64,000 bases of DNA from Lysobacter sp. Root76 (GTDB taxonomy: Bacteria > Pseudomonadota > Gammaproteobacteria > Xanthomonadales > Xanthomonadaceae), in assembly GCF_001428685.1 (NCBI RefSeq), contig NZ_LMIK01000006.1, positions 1 to 64,000 of the forward strand, read 5' to 3'. Below the pieces are notes generated by a model. It saw nothing but the letters and a program-made list of their open reading frames with translations, made no database searches and was not told the origin of the DNA. Shown here piece after piece: positions 44,361 through 53,389 of this stretch. Each line of letters begins with the position of its first letter. Positions within the stretch are counted from its first letter, which is position 1. Made by a program: the position numbers and the translations under genes.

Positions 44361-44834
44361 ATGAACAACGAACCGCAAGCCGAGCATCGCTGGTTGCAAC
44401 GATTGCTAGGCGAATGGGTGGGCGAGGGCGAGATACCCGGGGCGCCCGGCGAAGCGCCGACCACCTGGCGATCGCAGCAGACGGTCAGCAAGATCGGCGA
44501 GCTGTGGATCCGGTGCGAGGCGCGCAGCGAATCGCCGGAGGCGTCGATCATGCAGATCACGTTGGGTTACGACCCGGCCAAGGGCCGCTACGTCGGCGCC
44601 TTCGCCGGCAGCATGCTGTCCGGCCTGTGGGTCTACGAGGGTTCGGTCGGCGCCGACGGGCGCACGCTCACCCTCGATACCCGCGGTCCGGATTTCGACA
44701 GCGGCCGGATCCGCGATTTCCAGGACATCATCGAGTTGATCGACGACGACCATCACGAACTGCGCTCGCGCATGCTCGGCGACGACGGGCAGTGGCAGCC
44801 CGTGATGTCGGTGCGCTACCGGCGCAAGAAATAG
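44361..44834 (+). CDS. DUF1579 family protein
   Basis: This 157-residue protein matches DUF1579, with HRWLQRLLGEWVGEGE (~9-24), ITLGYDPAKGRYVGAFAGSM (~66-85) and LWVYEGSVGADGRTLTLDT. The fold is probably a lipocalin-like beta-barrel. No signal peptide, so cytoplasmic. Function unknown. These genes often occur near YCII and VOC genes, as here. Confidence 0.85.
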   Translation: MNNEPQAEHRWLQRLLGEWVGEGEIPGAPGEAPTTWRSQQTVSKIGELWIRCEARSESPEASIMQITLGYDPAKGRYVGAFAGSMLSGLWVYEGSVGADGRTLTLDTRGPDFDSGRIRDFQDIIELIDDDHHELRSRMLGDDGQWQPVMSVRYRRKK

Positions 44835-44931
44835 CCGGGCTCGCCGCGGTCGCGACTGGAGTCGCGATCGCGGCACTTGCGGCGCCCTCGGGCGGACGGC
44901 ACTGTCGTTTTTTTCGGCAGAGGAACCAGGC

Positions 44932-46350
44932 ATGTCGCGTTCGCTAACGGGTGTCAGCATGGTCGCGGCGATGGCCGCGTTGTGGGCGGGCGCGGCGGCG
45001 GCCGCACCGGCGCCGGATGAGGCCGCGTTCCGCGCCCTGTACCGCGAACTGGTCGAGATCAACACCACCCGCTCGGTCGGCAGTTGCACGCGCGCGGCGC
45101 AGGCGATGCAGGCGCGTTTGCTCGCGGCCGGCCTGCCGGCTCAGGACTCGCGCATCCTCGCGCCCAGCGACCGCCCGCAGGACGGCGCCCTGATCGCAAC
45201 GCTGCGCGGCCGCGATTCCAAGCTCAAGCCGCTGTTGCTGCTGGCCCACATCGACGTGGTCGAGGCACGGCGCGAGGACTGGCAGCGCGACCCGTTCACC
45301 CTGGTCGAGGAAGACGGCTGGTTCTATGCGCGCGGCGCCAGCGACGACAAGGCCATGGCGGCGATCTTCACCGACAATCTGGTGCGCTACCGCCAGGCCG
45401 GCTACGTGCCGCGGCGCGACATCAAGCTGGCCCTGACCTGCGGCGAGGAATCGCCGGACGTGTTCAACAGCGTGAAGTGGCTGATGGAGACCCAGCCCGA
45501 GACCTTGGCGGCCGCGTTCGTGCTCAACGAAGGCGCCGGCGGCGAACTGCGCGACGGCAAGCCGCTGGCGCTGCAGGTGCAGGCCGGCGAGAAGGTCTAT
45601 CAGGACTTCGAACTCAGCGCGAGCGACGTCGGCGGGCACAGTTCGCGACCGACCCGCGACAATCCGATCACCCATCTGGCCGGCGGTCTGGAGCGGCTGG
45701 GCGCCTACCAGTTCCCGATCGCGCTGAACCCGGTCACGCGCGGCTACTTCGAAGCGCAGGCGCGGCTGTCGGCGCCGGCGATCGCCGCCGACATGCGCGC
45801 GGTGCTGGCCGATCCGGCCGACGCGGCCGCGGCCGATCGCCTGTGGACGATCAACCCAGGCTGGAACAGCACGCTGCGCACCACCTGCGTGGCGACCCAG
45901 ATCGAGGGCGGCCATGCGTCCAACGCGCTGCCGCAGCAGGTGCGTGCCAACGTCAATTGCCGGATCCTGCCGGGCGTGCCGGTCGAGGAGGTGCGCCAGA
46001 CCCTGGTGCGCGTGCTCGCCGACGAACGCATCAAGGTGGCGCCGCGCGGCGAGCCCGGCATGGCGACCTCCGCGCCGCCGCTGTCGCCGAAGATCCTCGG
46101 CCCGGTGCGCGAGGTCGCCGACGCGATCTGGCCCGGGGTCGCGATCGTGCCGACCATGTCCACCGGCGCCACCGACGGCCGCTTCCTCAATGCCGCCGGC
46201 ATCCCCACGTACGGCCTGTCGGGCCTGTTCCACGATGCCGAGGGCAGCCGCGCGCACGGTCTCAACGAACGTATCCGGGTGCGCTCGCTGCTGGACGGGC
46301 GGCGTTTCCTGTACGAGATCGTGCGCCGCTACGCCGACGCCGCGGATTGA
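44932..46350 (+). CDS. Secreted M20-family metallopeptidase
   Basis: This 472-residue protein has a signal peptide (ends GAAAAAPAP, ~25). It carries the two-zinc M20 landmarks LLAHIDVVEA (~102-111), GRASDDKAM-like YARGASDDKAM (~133-143), TCGEESPD (~166-173) and a final FHDAEGSRAHGLNE (~440-453) with the last His. VGGHSSRPT marks the dimerisation domain. The product is periplasmic and probably trims peptides or acyl-amino acids. AGAGGAAC precedes the ATG. Confidence 0.92.
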   Translation: MSRSLTGVSMVAAMAALWAGAAAAAPAPDEAAFRALYRELVEINTTRSVGSCTRAAQAMQARLLAAGLPAQDSRILAPSDRPQDGALIATLRGRDSKLKPLLLLAHIDVVEARREDWQRDPFTLVEEDGWFYARGASDDKAMAAIFTDNLVRYRQAGYVPRRDIKLALTCGEESPDVFNSVKWLMETQPETLAAAFVLNEGAGGELRDGKPLALQVQAGEKVYQDFELSASDVGGHSSRPTRDNPITHLAGGLERLGAYQFPIALNPVTRGYFEAQARLSAPAIAADMRAVLADPADAAAADRLWTINPGWNSTLRTTCVATQIEGGHASNALPQQVRANVNCRILPGVPVEEVRQTLVRVLADERIKVAPRGEPGMATSAPPLSPKILGPVREVADAIWPGVAIVPTMSTGATDGRFLNAAGIPTYGLSGLFHDAEGSRAHGLNERIRVRSLLDGRRFLYEIVRRYADAAD

Positions 46351-46418
46351 GCGCCGGCCGGCGTGCGCGGCTGCGATGCGGGCGCGCTACGCCCGCACAT
46401 CCATGAGAGGGCAACGAT

Positions 46419-46667
46419 ATGGAGATCCTGCTGCACACCGACGAACTCGGCGACGGCGTGAGCGTCGACAATGCGACCGCGGACGACATCGCCGACACGA
46501 TCGCGCAGACCTCTCACCTGGGGCGGGTGCACTACATCGTCTACGACCAGCGCAGCTTCCGTGTGGTCGCCGGCAGCGAGCCGGGGTCGATGCAGAAGAT
46601 CGCCCAGTCGGACGTGCCGGACAATCTGCTCGCCTTGCTGTCGGCGTTGCGGGCTACGCGCGGCTGA
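46419..46667 (+). CDS. Small hypothetical protein
   Basis: This 82-residue soluble alpha-beta protein (MEILLHTDELGDGVSVD...) has a good GAGAGGGCAACG box before the ATG. No family recognised. It stands between the M20 peptidase and RidA genes on the same strand. Confidence 0.6.
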   Translation: MEILLHTDELGDGVSVDNATADDIADTIAQTSHLGRVHYIVYDQRSFRVVAGSEPGSMQKIAQSDVPDNLLALLSALRATRG

Positions 46668-46777
46668 CGCGGCCCTCGCACGCCGGTTTGCGATGTCGGT
46701 TCGCGGCGCTGGTCCGCGGCGCCGGTCCGCGGCGCCCGATAGGCGATACTGGCCGTCCCCACTGAGCGAGGTGCAGC

Positions 46778-47122
46778 ATGATCCAGCGCTACGAAGTCGG
46801 TCCGCGCATGTCGGAAATGGCCGTGCACAACGGTACGGTCTACCTGGCCGGGCAGATCGCCGACGACGAACACGCCGATATCGGCGGGCAGACCCGGCAG
46901 GTGCTGGCCGCGATCGACGCCTTGCTGGCGCAGGCCGGCAGCGACAAGTCGCGGATCCTGCGCGCGCAGATCTATTTGGCCGACATCGCCGATTTCGCGG
47001 GCATGAACGCGGTCTGGGACCAGTGGGTAGTGGCCGGCCGCACGCCGCCGCGCGCGACCGTGCAGGCGGCGCTGGCCAATCCGAACTGGAAGATCGAGAT
47101 CGTGGTGACCGCCGCGGTTTGA
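46778..47122 (+). CDS. RidA family protein
   Basis: This 114-residue member of the YjgF/YER057c/UK114 family has VYLAGQIADD (~24-33), QVLAAIDALLAQAGSDKS and LADIADFAGMNAVWDQWV, with the conserved Arg in PPRATVQAALANPNWKIEI (~91-109). RidA proteins hydrolyse reactive enamine/imine intermediates from PLP enzymes. This one lacks the long N-terminus of archetypal RidA and may be another subgroup. Confidence 0.9.
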   Translation: MIQRYEVGPRMSEMAVHNGTVYLAGQIADDEHADIGGQTRQVLAAIDALLAQAGSDKSRILRAQIYLADIADFAGMNAVWDQWVVAGRTPPRATVQAALANPNWKIEIVVTAAV

Positions 47123-47145
47123 GTCCCGCGGCGCGGCGATGCGGC

Positions 47146-47946
47146 TCAGCCGCCGTCGCCGCGCTGGCCGGCATAGGCCGCGGCCAGGAACGCGTCCAGC
47201 AGCGGCCGCCCGGGCATCAGTTCGGGAAAGCGCGCGTCGTGGAATTCCGGATGCCATTGCACGCCGACCACGAAAGCGGCGTTGGGCGCGCGTATGCATT
47301 CGGGGATGCCGTCCTCGGACCAGGCCTCGACGTGGAGGCCGTCGCCGAGCCGGCGGATGCCCTGATGATGGATCGAATTCACCCGCGTGCCTTCCTGCGG
47401 CGGATACAGTGCGGCCAGCCAGCCGCCGGCTTCGATGCGCAGCGGATGGGCGTGTTCGTCGTAGCGGTCGGGCAGGTAGTGCTGGTTGCGGGTGGCGCCG
47501 CCGGCGACCAGATCCTGATACAGGCTGCCGCCATAGGCGACGTTGATCAGCTGCATGCCGCGACAGACGCCGAGCACGGGTTTGCCGGCGGCGGCGAAGG
47601 CGCGCAGCAGCGACAGTTCGAAGCGGTCGCGGACCGGATCGGTGGTCTGCAGCAGCTCGCTGGGCTGCTCGCCGTAGGCGACCGGATCGATATCGGCGCC
47701 GCCCTGCAGGATCAGGCCGTCGAAGGACTGCGCGTATTCGCGCACCGACAGGTCGCTGCGCTGGACGTCGCCGTCGGGATCGACGGTGGGGATCATCGCC
47801 ACCAGCGCGCCGGCCGACATCACCCAATGCGCCATCGACTGTTCCAGGTACTGCAGGGTCTTGTTGCGGAAGCCGTATTGCGCGGGCAGGTTGCGCATCA
47901 GGCGCGGCGACAGGCCGATCATCAGTTTGCGCGGCGTGGCGTTCAT
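47146..47946 (-). CDS. Class I glutamine amidotransferase, peptidase C26 (PuuD-like)
   Basis: This 266-residue gamma-glutamyl hydrolase-type protein has the nucleophile Cys in PVLGVCRGMQLINVAYGG (~122-139), VNSIHHQGIRRLG (~189-201) and the catalytic His-Glu in VVGVQWHPEFH (~227-237). ILQGGADIDP (~79-88) is the substrate loop. It probably cleaves gamma-glutamyl amides. The ATG at 47946 begins homologous-looking sequence. The YbdK-type ligase gene lies 44 bp upstream on the same strand. Confidence 0.9.
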   Translation of the reverse strand: MNATPRKLMIGLSPRLMRNLPAQYGFRNKTLQYLEQSMAHWVMSAGALVAMIPTVDPDGDVQRSDLSVREYAQSFDGLILQGGADIDPVAYGEQPSELLQTTDPVRDRFELSLLRAFAAAGKPVLGVCRGMQLINVAYGGSLYQDLVAGGATRNQHYLPDRYDEHAHPLRIEAGGWLAALYPPQEGTRVNSIHHQGIRRLGDGLHVEAWSEDGIPECIRAPNAAFVVGVQWHPEFHDARFPELMPGRPLLDAFLAAAYAGQRGDGG

Positions 47947-47990
47947 ACGGGCCTCGATGGGGACGTGATCGGTAGGGGCGGGCCGACGGC

Positions 47991-49124
47991 TCAGTCGCTC
48001 GCCGCGGTGGTGGTGCGCAGCCAATCGACCACCGCCTCCAGCGAGGGTACGCGGCCCAGGCCGCGATCGCGTTGTTCGCGGTATAGCGCCAGTTGCGCAT
48101 GCGCGCTGCTGCCCTGGGCGACGATCGCGTCCAGCGGTGCCAGCGCGGCGGCGCTGTCCAGGGCGCGGATGTCCTGCGCACACAGTTCGCGCAGCCGCGC
48201 CAGCATCTGCGGCAGCGGTTCGGGGTCGGCGCCGCTTTCGTCGAAGAACTTGGCTTCGATGCCGAAGCGCTTGGCGCGCCACCGGTTCTCGTCGATCACG
48301 CGCCGGGTCAGGGCGCTGCGCGGCGGGTCGTCGTCGGGGCAGCGCACCAGGTAGCGCAGCAGGCAGCGGTACAGCGCGGCGATCGCCAGGGCGTCGCGGA
48401 CCCGGGTGCAGCAGTCGGCGATGCGCAGCTCCAGGGTGGGGAAGCGCGGCGAGGGCCGGATGCCCCACCACAGCGAGCGCGCGTCGTTGATCGCGTGGAC
48501 TCGGGTCAGCAGGGCGGCTAGGGCGTCGTACTCGGCTTCGTCGGCGAAGAAATCCGGCACGCCGGTGCGCGGCCATTCGTCGTAGACGGCCTGGCGGTAG
48601 CTGAGCAGGCCGGTGCGCGAGCGGTTCCAGAACGGCGAGGAGGTCGACAGCGCCAGGAACAGCGGCAGCCAGCGCATCATCCGGTTCATCACCCGCACCC
48701 GGTCCACGCCCGGCGGCAGTTGCACGTGCACGTGCAGGCCGCAGACCAGGCTGCGGCGGGCGACGATCTGGAAATCCTCCATCAGCCGCCGGTAGTGCGA
48801 GCGCGGGCTGCGTTCTTGTTCGCGCCATACGCCCAAGGGGTGAGTGCCGGCCGCGACCAGGCCCAGATCGAAGCGCGCGGCGACCTGCGACAGCGCGCTG
48901 CGCAGGCCGATCAGGCTGCGCTCGGCCTCGCCGGCGTCGCGCAGGATCGGGCTGGAGATTTCGATCTGCGATTGCAGCAGTTCGTTGGCGACCGAGTCGC
49001 CGAGTTCGCGCCGGGCCTGCCTGAGCAATTCCGCCGGCACCCGCGTGGCCAGGCCGTGGGCGCCAGGGCGGACGAGAAAATACTCCTCCTCGATGCCGTA
49101 GGTGTAGTCGTGGTGTTCGCTCAC
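47991..49124 (-). CDS. YbdK-type carboxylate-amine ligase (GCS2 family)
   Basis: This 377-residue ATP-dependent ligase of the glutamate-cysteine ligase type 2 family has YGIEEEYFLV (~9-18), ELLQSQIEISSP (~47-58), CGLHVHVQLP (~128-137) with the metal/nucleotide His and TLELRIADCCTR (~229-240). It may make weak gamma-glutamyl products. It precedes a C26 amidohydrolase that could cleave such products, an intriguing pairing. It appears to be the first gene of that two-gene unit. Confidence 0.92.
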   Translation of the reverse strand: MSEHHDYTYGIEEEYFLVRPGAHGLATRVPAELLRQARRELGDSVANELLQSQIEISSPILRDAGEAERSLIGLRSALSQVAARFDLGLVAAGTHPLGVWREQERSPRSHYRRLMEDFQIVARRSLVCGLHVHVQLPPGVDRVRVMNRMMRWLPLFLALSTSSPFWNRSRTGLLSYRQAVYDEWPRTGVPDFFADEAEYDALAALLTRVHAINDARSLWWGIRPSPRFPTLELRIADCCTRVRDALAIAALYRCLLRYLVRCPDDDPPRSALTRRVIDENRWRAKRFGIEAKFFDESGADPEPLPQMLARLRELCAQDIRALDSAAALAPLDAIVAQGSSAHAQLALYREQRDRGLGRVPSLEAVVDWLRTTTAASD

Positions 49125-49263
49125 GCGCGCTCGCCGAGGCGTCGGGGCGTGGCGATGGAGGAAGGACGATACATGCGGGCGCTCCTGCGGTCGCGGATTT
49201 CGGTCAAGGTAGCGCGGGCGATGTAAGCGGCAGTTGAAGAAGCCGGCGCGGTATCATCGGCGC

Positions 49264-49629
49264 ATGTCGAAACTGCTGCTGAATCTGCGCCAGGTGCCCG
49301 AGGATGAGGCCGCCGACGTGCGCGCGCTGCTGGACGCGCACCGCATCGAGTTCTATGAGACCCGGCCCAGCCGCTGGGGCATTTCCTATGGTGGGATCTG
49401 GATCGCCTACGACCGCGACGAGGCCGCGGCGCGGGCGCTGATGGCCGAGTACCAGGGCGAGCGTCAGGCGCGTGCGCGCGCCGAGCACGACGCGGCCCTG
49501 CGCGACGGCAGCGCCGAGACCTTCATCGACGTGCTGCGGCGCGAGCCGCTGCGGGTGTTGGCGATCGTCGCGGCGATCGTCGCCTTGCTGGCGGTGCTCG
49601 CTCTGCCGGCGTGGCTGCTGCGGCACTGA
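49264..49629 (+). CDS. DUF6164-like protein with C-terminal membrane helix
   Basis: This 121-residue protein has an N-terminal ferredoxin-like domain (MSKLLLNLRQVPEDEAADVR, ~1-20; RWGISYGGIWIA) of the DUF2007/DUF6164 type. One C-terminal helix (VLAIVAAIVALLAVLALPAWLL, ~98-119) anchors it. The ATG at 49264 fits the family start. Function unknown. Confidence 0.75.
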   Translation: MSKLLLNLRQVPEDEAADVRALLDAHRIEFYETRPSRWGISYGGIWIAYDRDEAAARALMAEYQGERQARARAEHDAALRDGSAETFIDVLRREPLRVLAIVAAIVALLAVLALPAWLLRH

Positions 49630-49713
49630 GCCGGAGCGTTGCGCCGCGACCGCGGCGCGGTCGCCGAGTCCATCAACCGCGACATAGCGTGATGCGGCCC
49701 GATGGTGCGCGCG

Positions 49714-50229
49714 TCAGCCGCGCGCCGCCGGCCTGGCGCCTTCCAGATCGAGCGCAGTGAGGTAAAGGCGCAGGTCGAACTCGAGCTGGTGGTAATCCGG
49801 CTCCATGTGCGTGCACAGCTGGTAGAAGGCGCGGTTGTGGTCGCTTTCCTTCAGGTGCGCCAGCTCGTGCACCACGATCATTTTCAGGAACTCCGCCGGC
49901 GCATCGCGGAACACCGTGGCGATGCGGATCTCGCGGCTGGCCTTGAGACGGGCGCCCTGCACCCGCGAAATCGCGGTATGCGTGCCCAGGGCCTGGCCGA
50001 TCACCTGCAGGCGGTTGTCGTAGATCACCTTGTGCAGCGGCTCGGCCTTGCGCAGGTAACGCCCCTTGAGTTCGGTCGTGTATTCGTACAGCGCGCGGTC
50101 GCTGCGAACCTCGTGCGCCTGCGGGTAGCGCTCGCGTAGCACCGCGCCCAGGCGTCCTTGCGCGAGCAACTCGCGTACGCGCGCCAGCACGTGCTCCGGA
50201 TAGCCGTTGAGGTAGGTCAGGGACTGCAT
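49714..50229 (-). CDS. YgjP-type (DUF45) zinc metalloprotease
   Basis: This 171-residue protein has HELAHLKESDHNRAFYQLC (~117-135), containing the HExxH zinc motif and the downstream His of the WSS1/YgjP (M48-like gluzincin) family. The N-terminal half carries the pocket typical of YgjP. The ATG at 50229 is the best start for that family length, though no strong Shine-Dalgarno is present. Function uncertain; relatives are linked to DNA-protein crosslink repair. Confidence 0.88.
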   Translation of the reverse strand: MQSLTYLNGYPEHVLARVRELLAQGRLGAVLRERYPQAHEVRSDRALYEYTTELKGRYLRKAEPLHKVIYDNRLQVIGQALGTHTAISRVQGARLKASREIRIATVFRDAPAEFLKMIVVHELAHLKESDHNRAFYQLCTHMEPDYHQLEFDLRLYLTALDLEGARPAARG

Positions 50230-50377
50230 GCCGTAACGATACGACAGTCGCCGCGCGCAGCGGACGGCGACGCGTGCGGGCCTGCGCGCGACCGGCGTTT
50301 TGCTCATTTCTTCAATGGATCGCACGCCTCATCGGCACCTGAGGTGCGCCGCCTGGCACGCCAACTTTTAATTGGTC

Positions 50378-50406
50378 TTGAATGTCAATTTAGGATTGTG
50401 TTTTAT
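50378..50406 (+). promoter_or_regulatory. Possible sigma-70 promoter of the Sel1-like gene pair
   Basis: TTGAAT (50378-50383) and TTTTAT (50401-50406) are spaced 17 bp in an AT-rich patch about 100 bp before the Sel1-like start. Match to consensus is moderate. Confidence 0.35.
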
Positions 50407-50506
50407 CTCTCCGCAACTCGAAGTCGCGAATTTTCCGATGCGGACAGACGACGGGTCAGTACCGGCCTACGGGCCGGCAAACCGGACACGAGCGAGGAGC
50501 GAGGGA

Positions 50507-51397
50507 ATGCGGGCAGATAGGCGCAGAGGTTGGTTGGGAGCGATGGCCGCGGTGCTGGCGGTGGCGGCACTGGCGGTTTGGTGGCGCGGACATCGGATGG
50601 ATGCCGTGCCCGTCGCGCGTATGAGCGTTCCAGCTCCGACTGCGCAACCCGTCGCCGCGGACGAGGTCGGCGGCGCCGGCGACCCGGCTGCCGAACTGGT
50701 GCGCGCGCGTCGCCCCGGTGCGGTGAGGCGGGGCGTGCTGCCTTCGCGCAGCTTCGACCTGCTGCGCGGCCGCGCGGTCGACGTGGTCGCGGCCCTGCAA
50801 CCGCGGGCCGAGGCCGGCGACAACGAAGCGGCCCTGTATTTGTTCATCAAGATCGAGGAATGCCGCTACCAGCTCTACCACGGTGGCGGCAACGACAACC
50901 GGCCGCCGCCGAGCGCGGACGACAGCCTGGAGGCGCAATTGATCGCGCGCACGCCGCCGGAATGCCACGGTCTGACGCAGGAGCAGTACCAGAACAACGT
51001 GCGCTGGCTGGAGCAGGCCGCGGATGCCGGTGTGGTGATGGCCCAGCTCTCCTATGCCGGCAACGCCGAGGCGGTCGTCGGCAACTCTTCGCAGATGCTG
51101 GCGAACCCCGAGAAGGTCATCGCCTATCGCCGCAAGGCGATGCAGTACCTGCGCCAGGCGGCCGCCAGCGGCAGTCTCTCGGCCTTGATGAGCCTGAGCG
51201 ACGCCTATCACTACGGCGTGCTGGCGCCGCGCGACCCGATCCGGGCCTATGCCTACTACTACGCGAAGGACATGGCATCGCCGAGCGCGTACGGGCGGCA
51301 ATACCTGGACACGTACGCCGACCAACTGGAACCGGCGCAACTGGCTACGGCCATTCAACAAGGAAAGGGAATCTACGATGCGTGTTGCAAACCATAA
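50507..51397 (+). CDS. Membrane-anchored Sel1-like repeat protein
   Basis: This 296-residue protein has an N-terminal signal-anchor (GAMAAVLAVAALAVWW, ~11-26) and a Pro/Ala linker. A helical solenoid follows with Sel1/TPR-like units (VRWLEQAADAGVVMAQLSYA, ~165-184; YLRQAAASGSLSALMSLSDAYHYG, ~215-238), ending DACCKP. GAGG-type purines precede the ATG at 50507. Its 3' end overlaps the small Cys-protein gene by 20 bp. A decayed second copy follows at 51851. Probably periplasmic; the partner is unknown. Confidence 0.75.
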   Translation: MRADRRRGWLGAMAAVLAVAALAVWWRGHRMDAVPVARMSVPAPTAQPVAADEVGGAGDPAAELVRARRPGAVRRGVLPSRSFDLLRGRAVDVVAALQPRAEAGDNEAALYLFIKIEECRYQLYHGGGNDNRPPPSADDSLEAQLIARTPPECHGLTQEQYQNNVRWLEQAADAGVVMAQLSYAGNAEAVVGNSSQMLANPEKVIAYRRKAMQYLRQAAASGSLSALMSLSDAYHYGVLAPRDPIRAYAYYYAKDMASPSAYGRQYLDTYADQLEPAQLATAIQQGKGIYDACCKP

Positions 51398-51848
51398 GAA
51401 ACTGTCGCCGATGGCCGGCCTGGCCGTGCCGTTGTTGTTGGCTTGCGCTTGGCTGATTGCGGCGGAGCGCGGTCCGTTCGAATGCAACAACGGCTGCCAG
51501 ATCGACTATCCCATGCCGGATCCGCTCACCGCAGATTACGTGCAGCAGATGAAACCGCTGTTCTACCGCTGGTTCGGCGACGTGTTCTGGAACAAGGGCG
51601 ATACCTACATCATCTGCAACGCGAGCTATTGCGCGAAGTACTACATCACCGACGATTTCGGCCTCTACGGCAAGGAAGGGCGTATCGAGCGCGAAGGTGG
51701 TTCCAGCAGCATCGGCGTCGGCGGTGGCGGCAACGAAACCGGCGGTGACGGCGGTGGCTACAACCCGGGTGCGGGCGGCGGTGGAGGCGGTGGAGGTTAC
51801 ACCGGCGGCAAAGTGATCGTCGGCGATCCGGCGGTGGTGCAGAACTGA
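51378..51848 (+). CDS. Small secreted Cys protein with Gly-rich tail
   Basis: This 156-residue protein has a signal or anchor segment (LAVPLLLACAWLIAAE, ~15-30) and a ~75-residue core with four Cys (CNNGC, ICNASYC) that probably pair. The C-terminus (~105-150) is a Gly-rich low-complexity tail. AGGAAAGGGA lies before the ATG at 51378, inside the end of the Sel1-like gene, so the two are coupled. No family recognised. A decayed copy follows at 52329. Confidence 0.7.
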   Translation: MRVANHKKLSPMAGLAVPLLLACAWLIAAERGPFECNNGCQIDYPMPDPLTADYVQQMKPLFYRWFGDVFWNKGDTYIICNASYCAKYYITDDFGLYGKEGRIEREGGSSSIGVGGGGNETGGDGGGYNPGAGGGGGGGGYTGGKVIVGDPAVVQN

Positions 51849-51850
51849 TC

Positions 51851-52348
51851 GTGAGCGGCGCCCGCCATGCGCGGGCGTCGCTTCCAGGCGGCTGTCGCAT
51901 CGCCGGGAGCAAGGGGTGGGAACCGTGCGCGGGCTTTGCGCCTGCGCCTGCGCTAGCTCCCGATGTGGATGCCGAGGTGTCCGCTAACCATGTTGCGGCT
52001 GGCGATCCGGCGGCTGAGCTCCTACGTGCGCGGCGTCCGGGCACGGTGCCACGCGTGTCGACGTTCACACGCAGCTACGATCCGCCACCGGGACGTGCGG
52101 TGGATGTGGTCGCCGCGCTGCAGCCACGTGCAGAGGCGGGCGATGCCGATGCGGCGTTGCCTATCACTACGGCGTGCTCGCCCGGCGCGATGCCCTGCGC
52201 GCCTACGCCTACGCCGAGGATTTGGCCGCGCCGAGCCAATATTGGCAGGCGCCGCCTCGATGCGTATGCAGGTCAGCTCGACCCTGCACAACTGGCTGAG
52301 GCCGCTCAACAGGGAAGAAGGATTTACGATGCGTGCTGCAAGCAATAG
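51851..52348 (+). pseudogene. Decayed tandem copy of the Sel1-like gene
   Basis: Segments align with the gene at 50507. GDPAAELLRARRPGTVPR and GRAVDVVAALQPRAEAGD lie in one frame, AYHYGVLARRDALRAYAY in another, and LDAYAGQLDPAQLAEAAQQG then RIYDACCKQ in the first frame again. About 110 residues between the first and second segments are deleted, two frameshifts are needed and the signal anchor is lost. The apparent open frame is therefore a relic, not a gene. Confidence 0.75.
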
Positions 52349-52629
52349 GACAGTATGGCTGGCCTTCGGCTTGGCGACTCGTTACTGATCGCAGGTGCCT
52401 GGTTAGTTGCGGCCGAACTGGGACCGTACGTGTGCGACAACGGCTGCCAGATCGGCCATCCCGTGCCGGATAAGCCGACGTTGGCCTACATCGAGCAAAT
52501 GAAGCCTCGGTTCAATCGTTGGTTTGGCGATATCTTCTGGAATAAGGCGACATTTACATCCTCTGCAATTCGACCTGCTGCGCGAAGTACTACGACAAAT
52601 CGGCAATGATCTCTCTATCAAGCCGCTAG
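52329..52629 (+). pseudogene. Decayed tandem copy of the small Cys-protein gene
   Basis: MRAASNRT opens like the gene at 51378 (MRVANHKK). A frameshift follows, and MAGLRLGDSLLIAGAWLVAAE then YVCDNGCQIGHPVPDKPT and WFGDIFWNK continue in a second frame. A further shift leads to DIYILCNSTCCAKYYDKSA in a third. The Gly-rich tail is gone. It overlaps the end of the Sel1-like relic as the intact pair does, confirming duplication of the whole cassette. Confidence 0.75.
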
Positions 52630-53288
52630 GCCCCGGTTTGTGAATGGGGCGCGGCAAGGGGCTTTGACTCCGGAGATTTGTCCTGGCGCAGGAAAATCGA
52701 CAGCATCACGATCGCAAGCACCGCGAGGAACTCGCTTTGCCAGTTCTGAAGGGACTCGAACCAGAAGGTAGTGCCGGAGAGATGCTCCAGTATTCCAATC
52801 GGGGGCTGACCTGCAAGATGCCGTTCGTCCAGCTCGTGTCGCCAGCTGCCCACCGCATGCAGAACAAAAGACCCGACGAACAGGAAGGCAAACGCAATGG
52901 TCAGGGAACTGGCATAGAGCCTTGCCCACCAACCGCCCATACGGACTGGCCACGGCGTTGGGCCGTCCTCGATCACTTCCTCATCTTCGTGGAACGGTCT
53001 TGACTCGGCCGAGCCGTGCTGCCGCAGCCAGACAGTGAGCAGTACGTACATGCCCATCTGCAGGAACTCGCTCTCCCAGTTCTCGAAGGTGGCGGAGATG
53101 AAATGACCGCTGCGCAAATAGGCGGCCAGCGTGACAGGGGAGTAGCCGTGCGTGAGCAACTCATCGTTCCACGAGGCGTGGCCCGCGAGGATCTGGCCCC
53201 ACAGGAACACGGCGAAGATCGCGAAGAGCACAAGGCCCAGCGCATTACGTTGCCAGAAGGAAGGGGTGTTCTTGGCTGTCTTGGTCAT
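52626..53288 (-). CDS. DUF6766-like membrane protein
   Basis: This 220-residue protein has three or four membrane helices. Two internal repeats each pair a W-rich motif with a helix: FISATFENWESEFLQMGMYVLLTVWLRQHGSAES, cut here at 20 residues per run, and the matching TTFWFESLQNWQSEFLAVL with LSIFLRQDKSPES. This internal duplication (ENWESEFLQ/QNWQSEFLA) is characteristic of DUF6766. Start ATG at 53288. Function unknown. GC is lower than the window average. Confidence 0.75.
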   Translation of the reverse strand: MTKTAKNTPSFWQRNALGLVLFAIFAVFLWGQILAGHASWNDELLTHGYSPVTLAAYLRSGHFISATFENWESEFLQMGMYVLLTVWLRQHGSAESRPFHEDEEVIEDGPTPWPVRMGGWWARLYASSLTIAFAFLFVGSFVLHAVGSWRHELDERHLAGQPPIGILEHLSGTTFWFESLQNWQSEFLAVLAIVMLSIFLRQDKSPESKPLAAPHSQTGA

Positions 53289-53389
53289 AGCGAATCTGGG
53301 CGGACGCCCGTATGTGCATACAACCTCGGTCGGAGCGCTCACGGCACGGAGCGAGGTTGGGAACAATTACCGGATAACTTTCGGACCGC

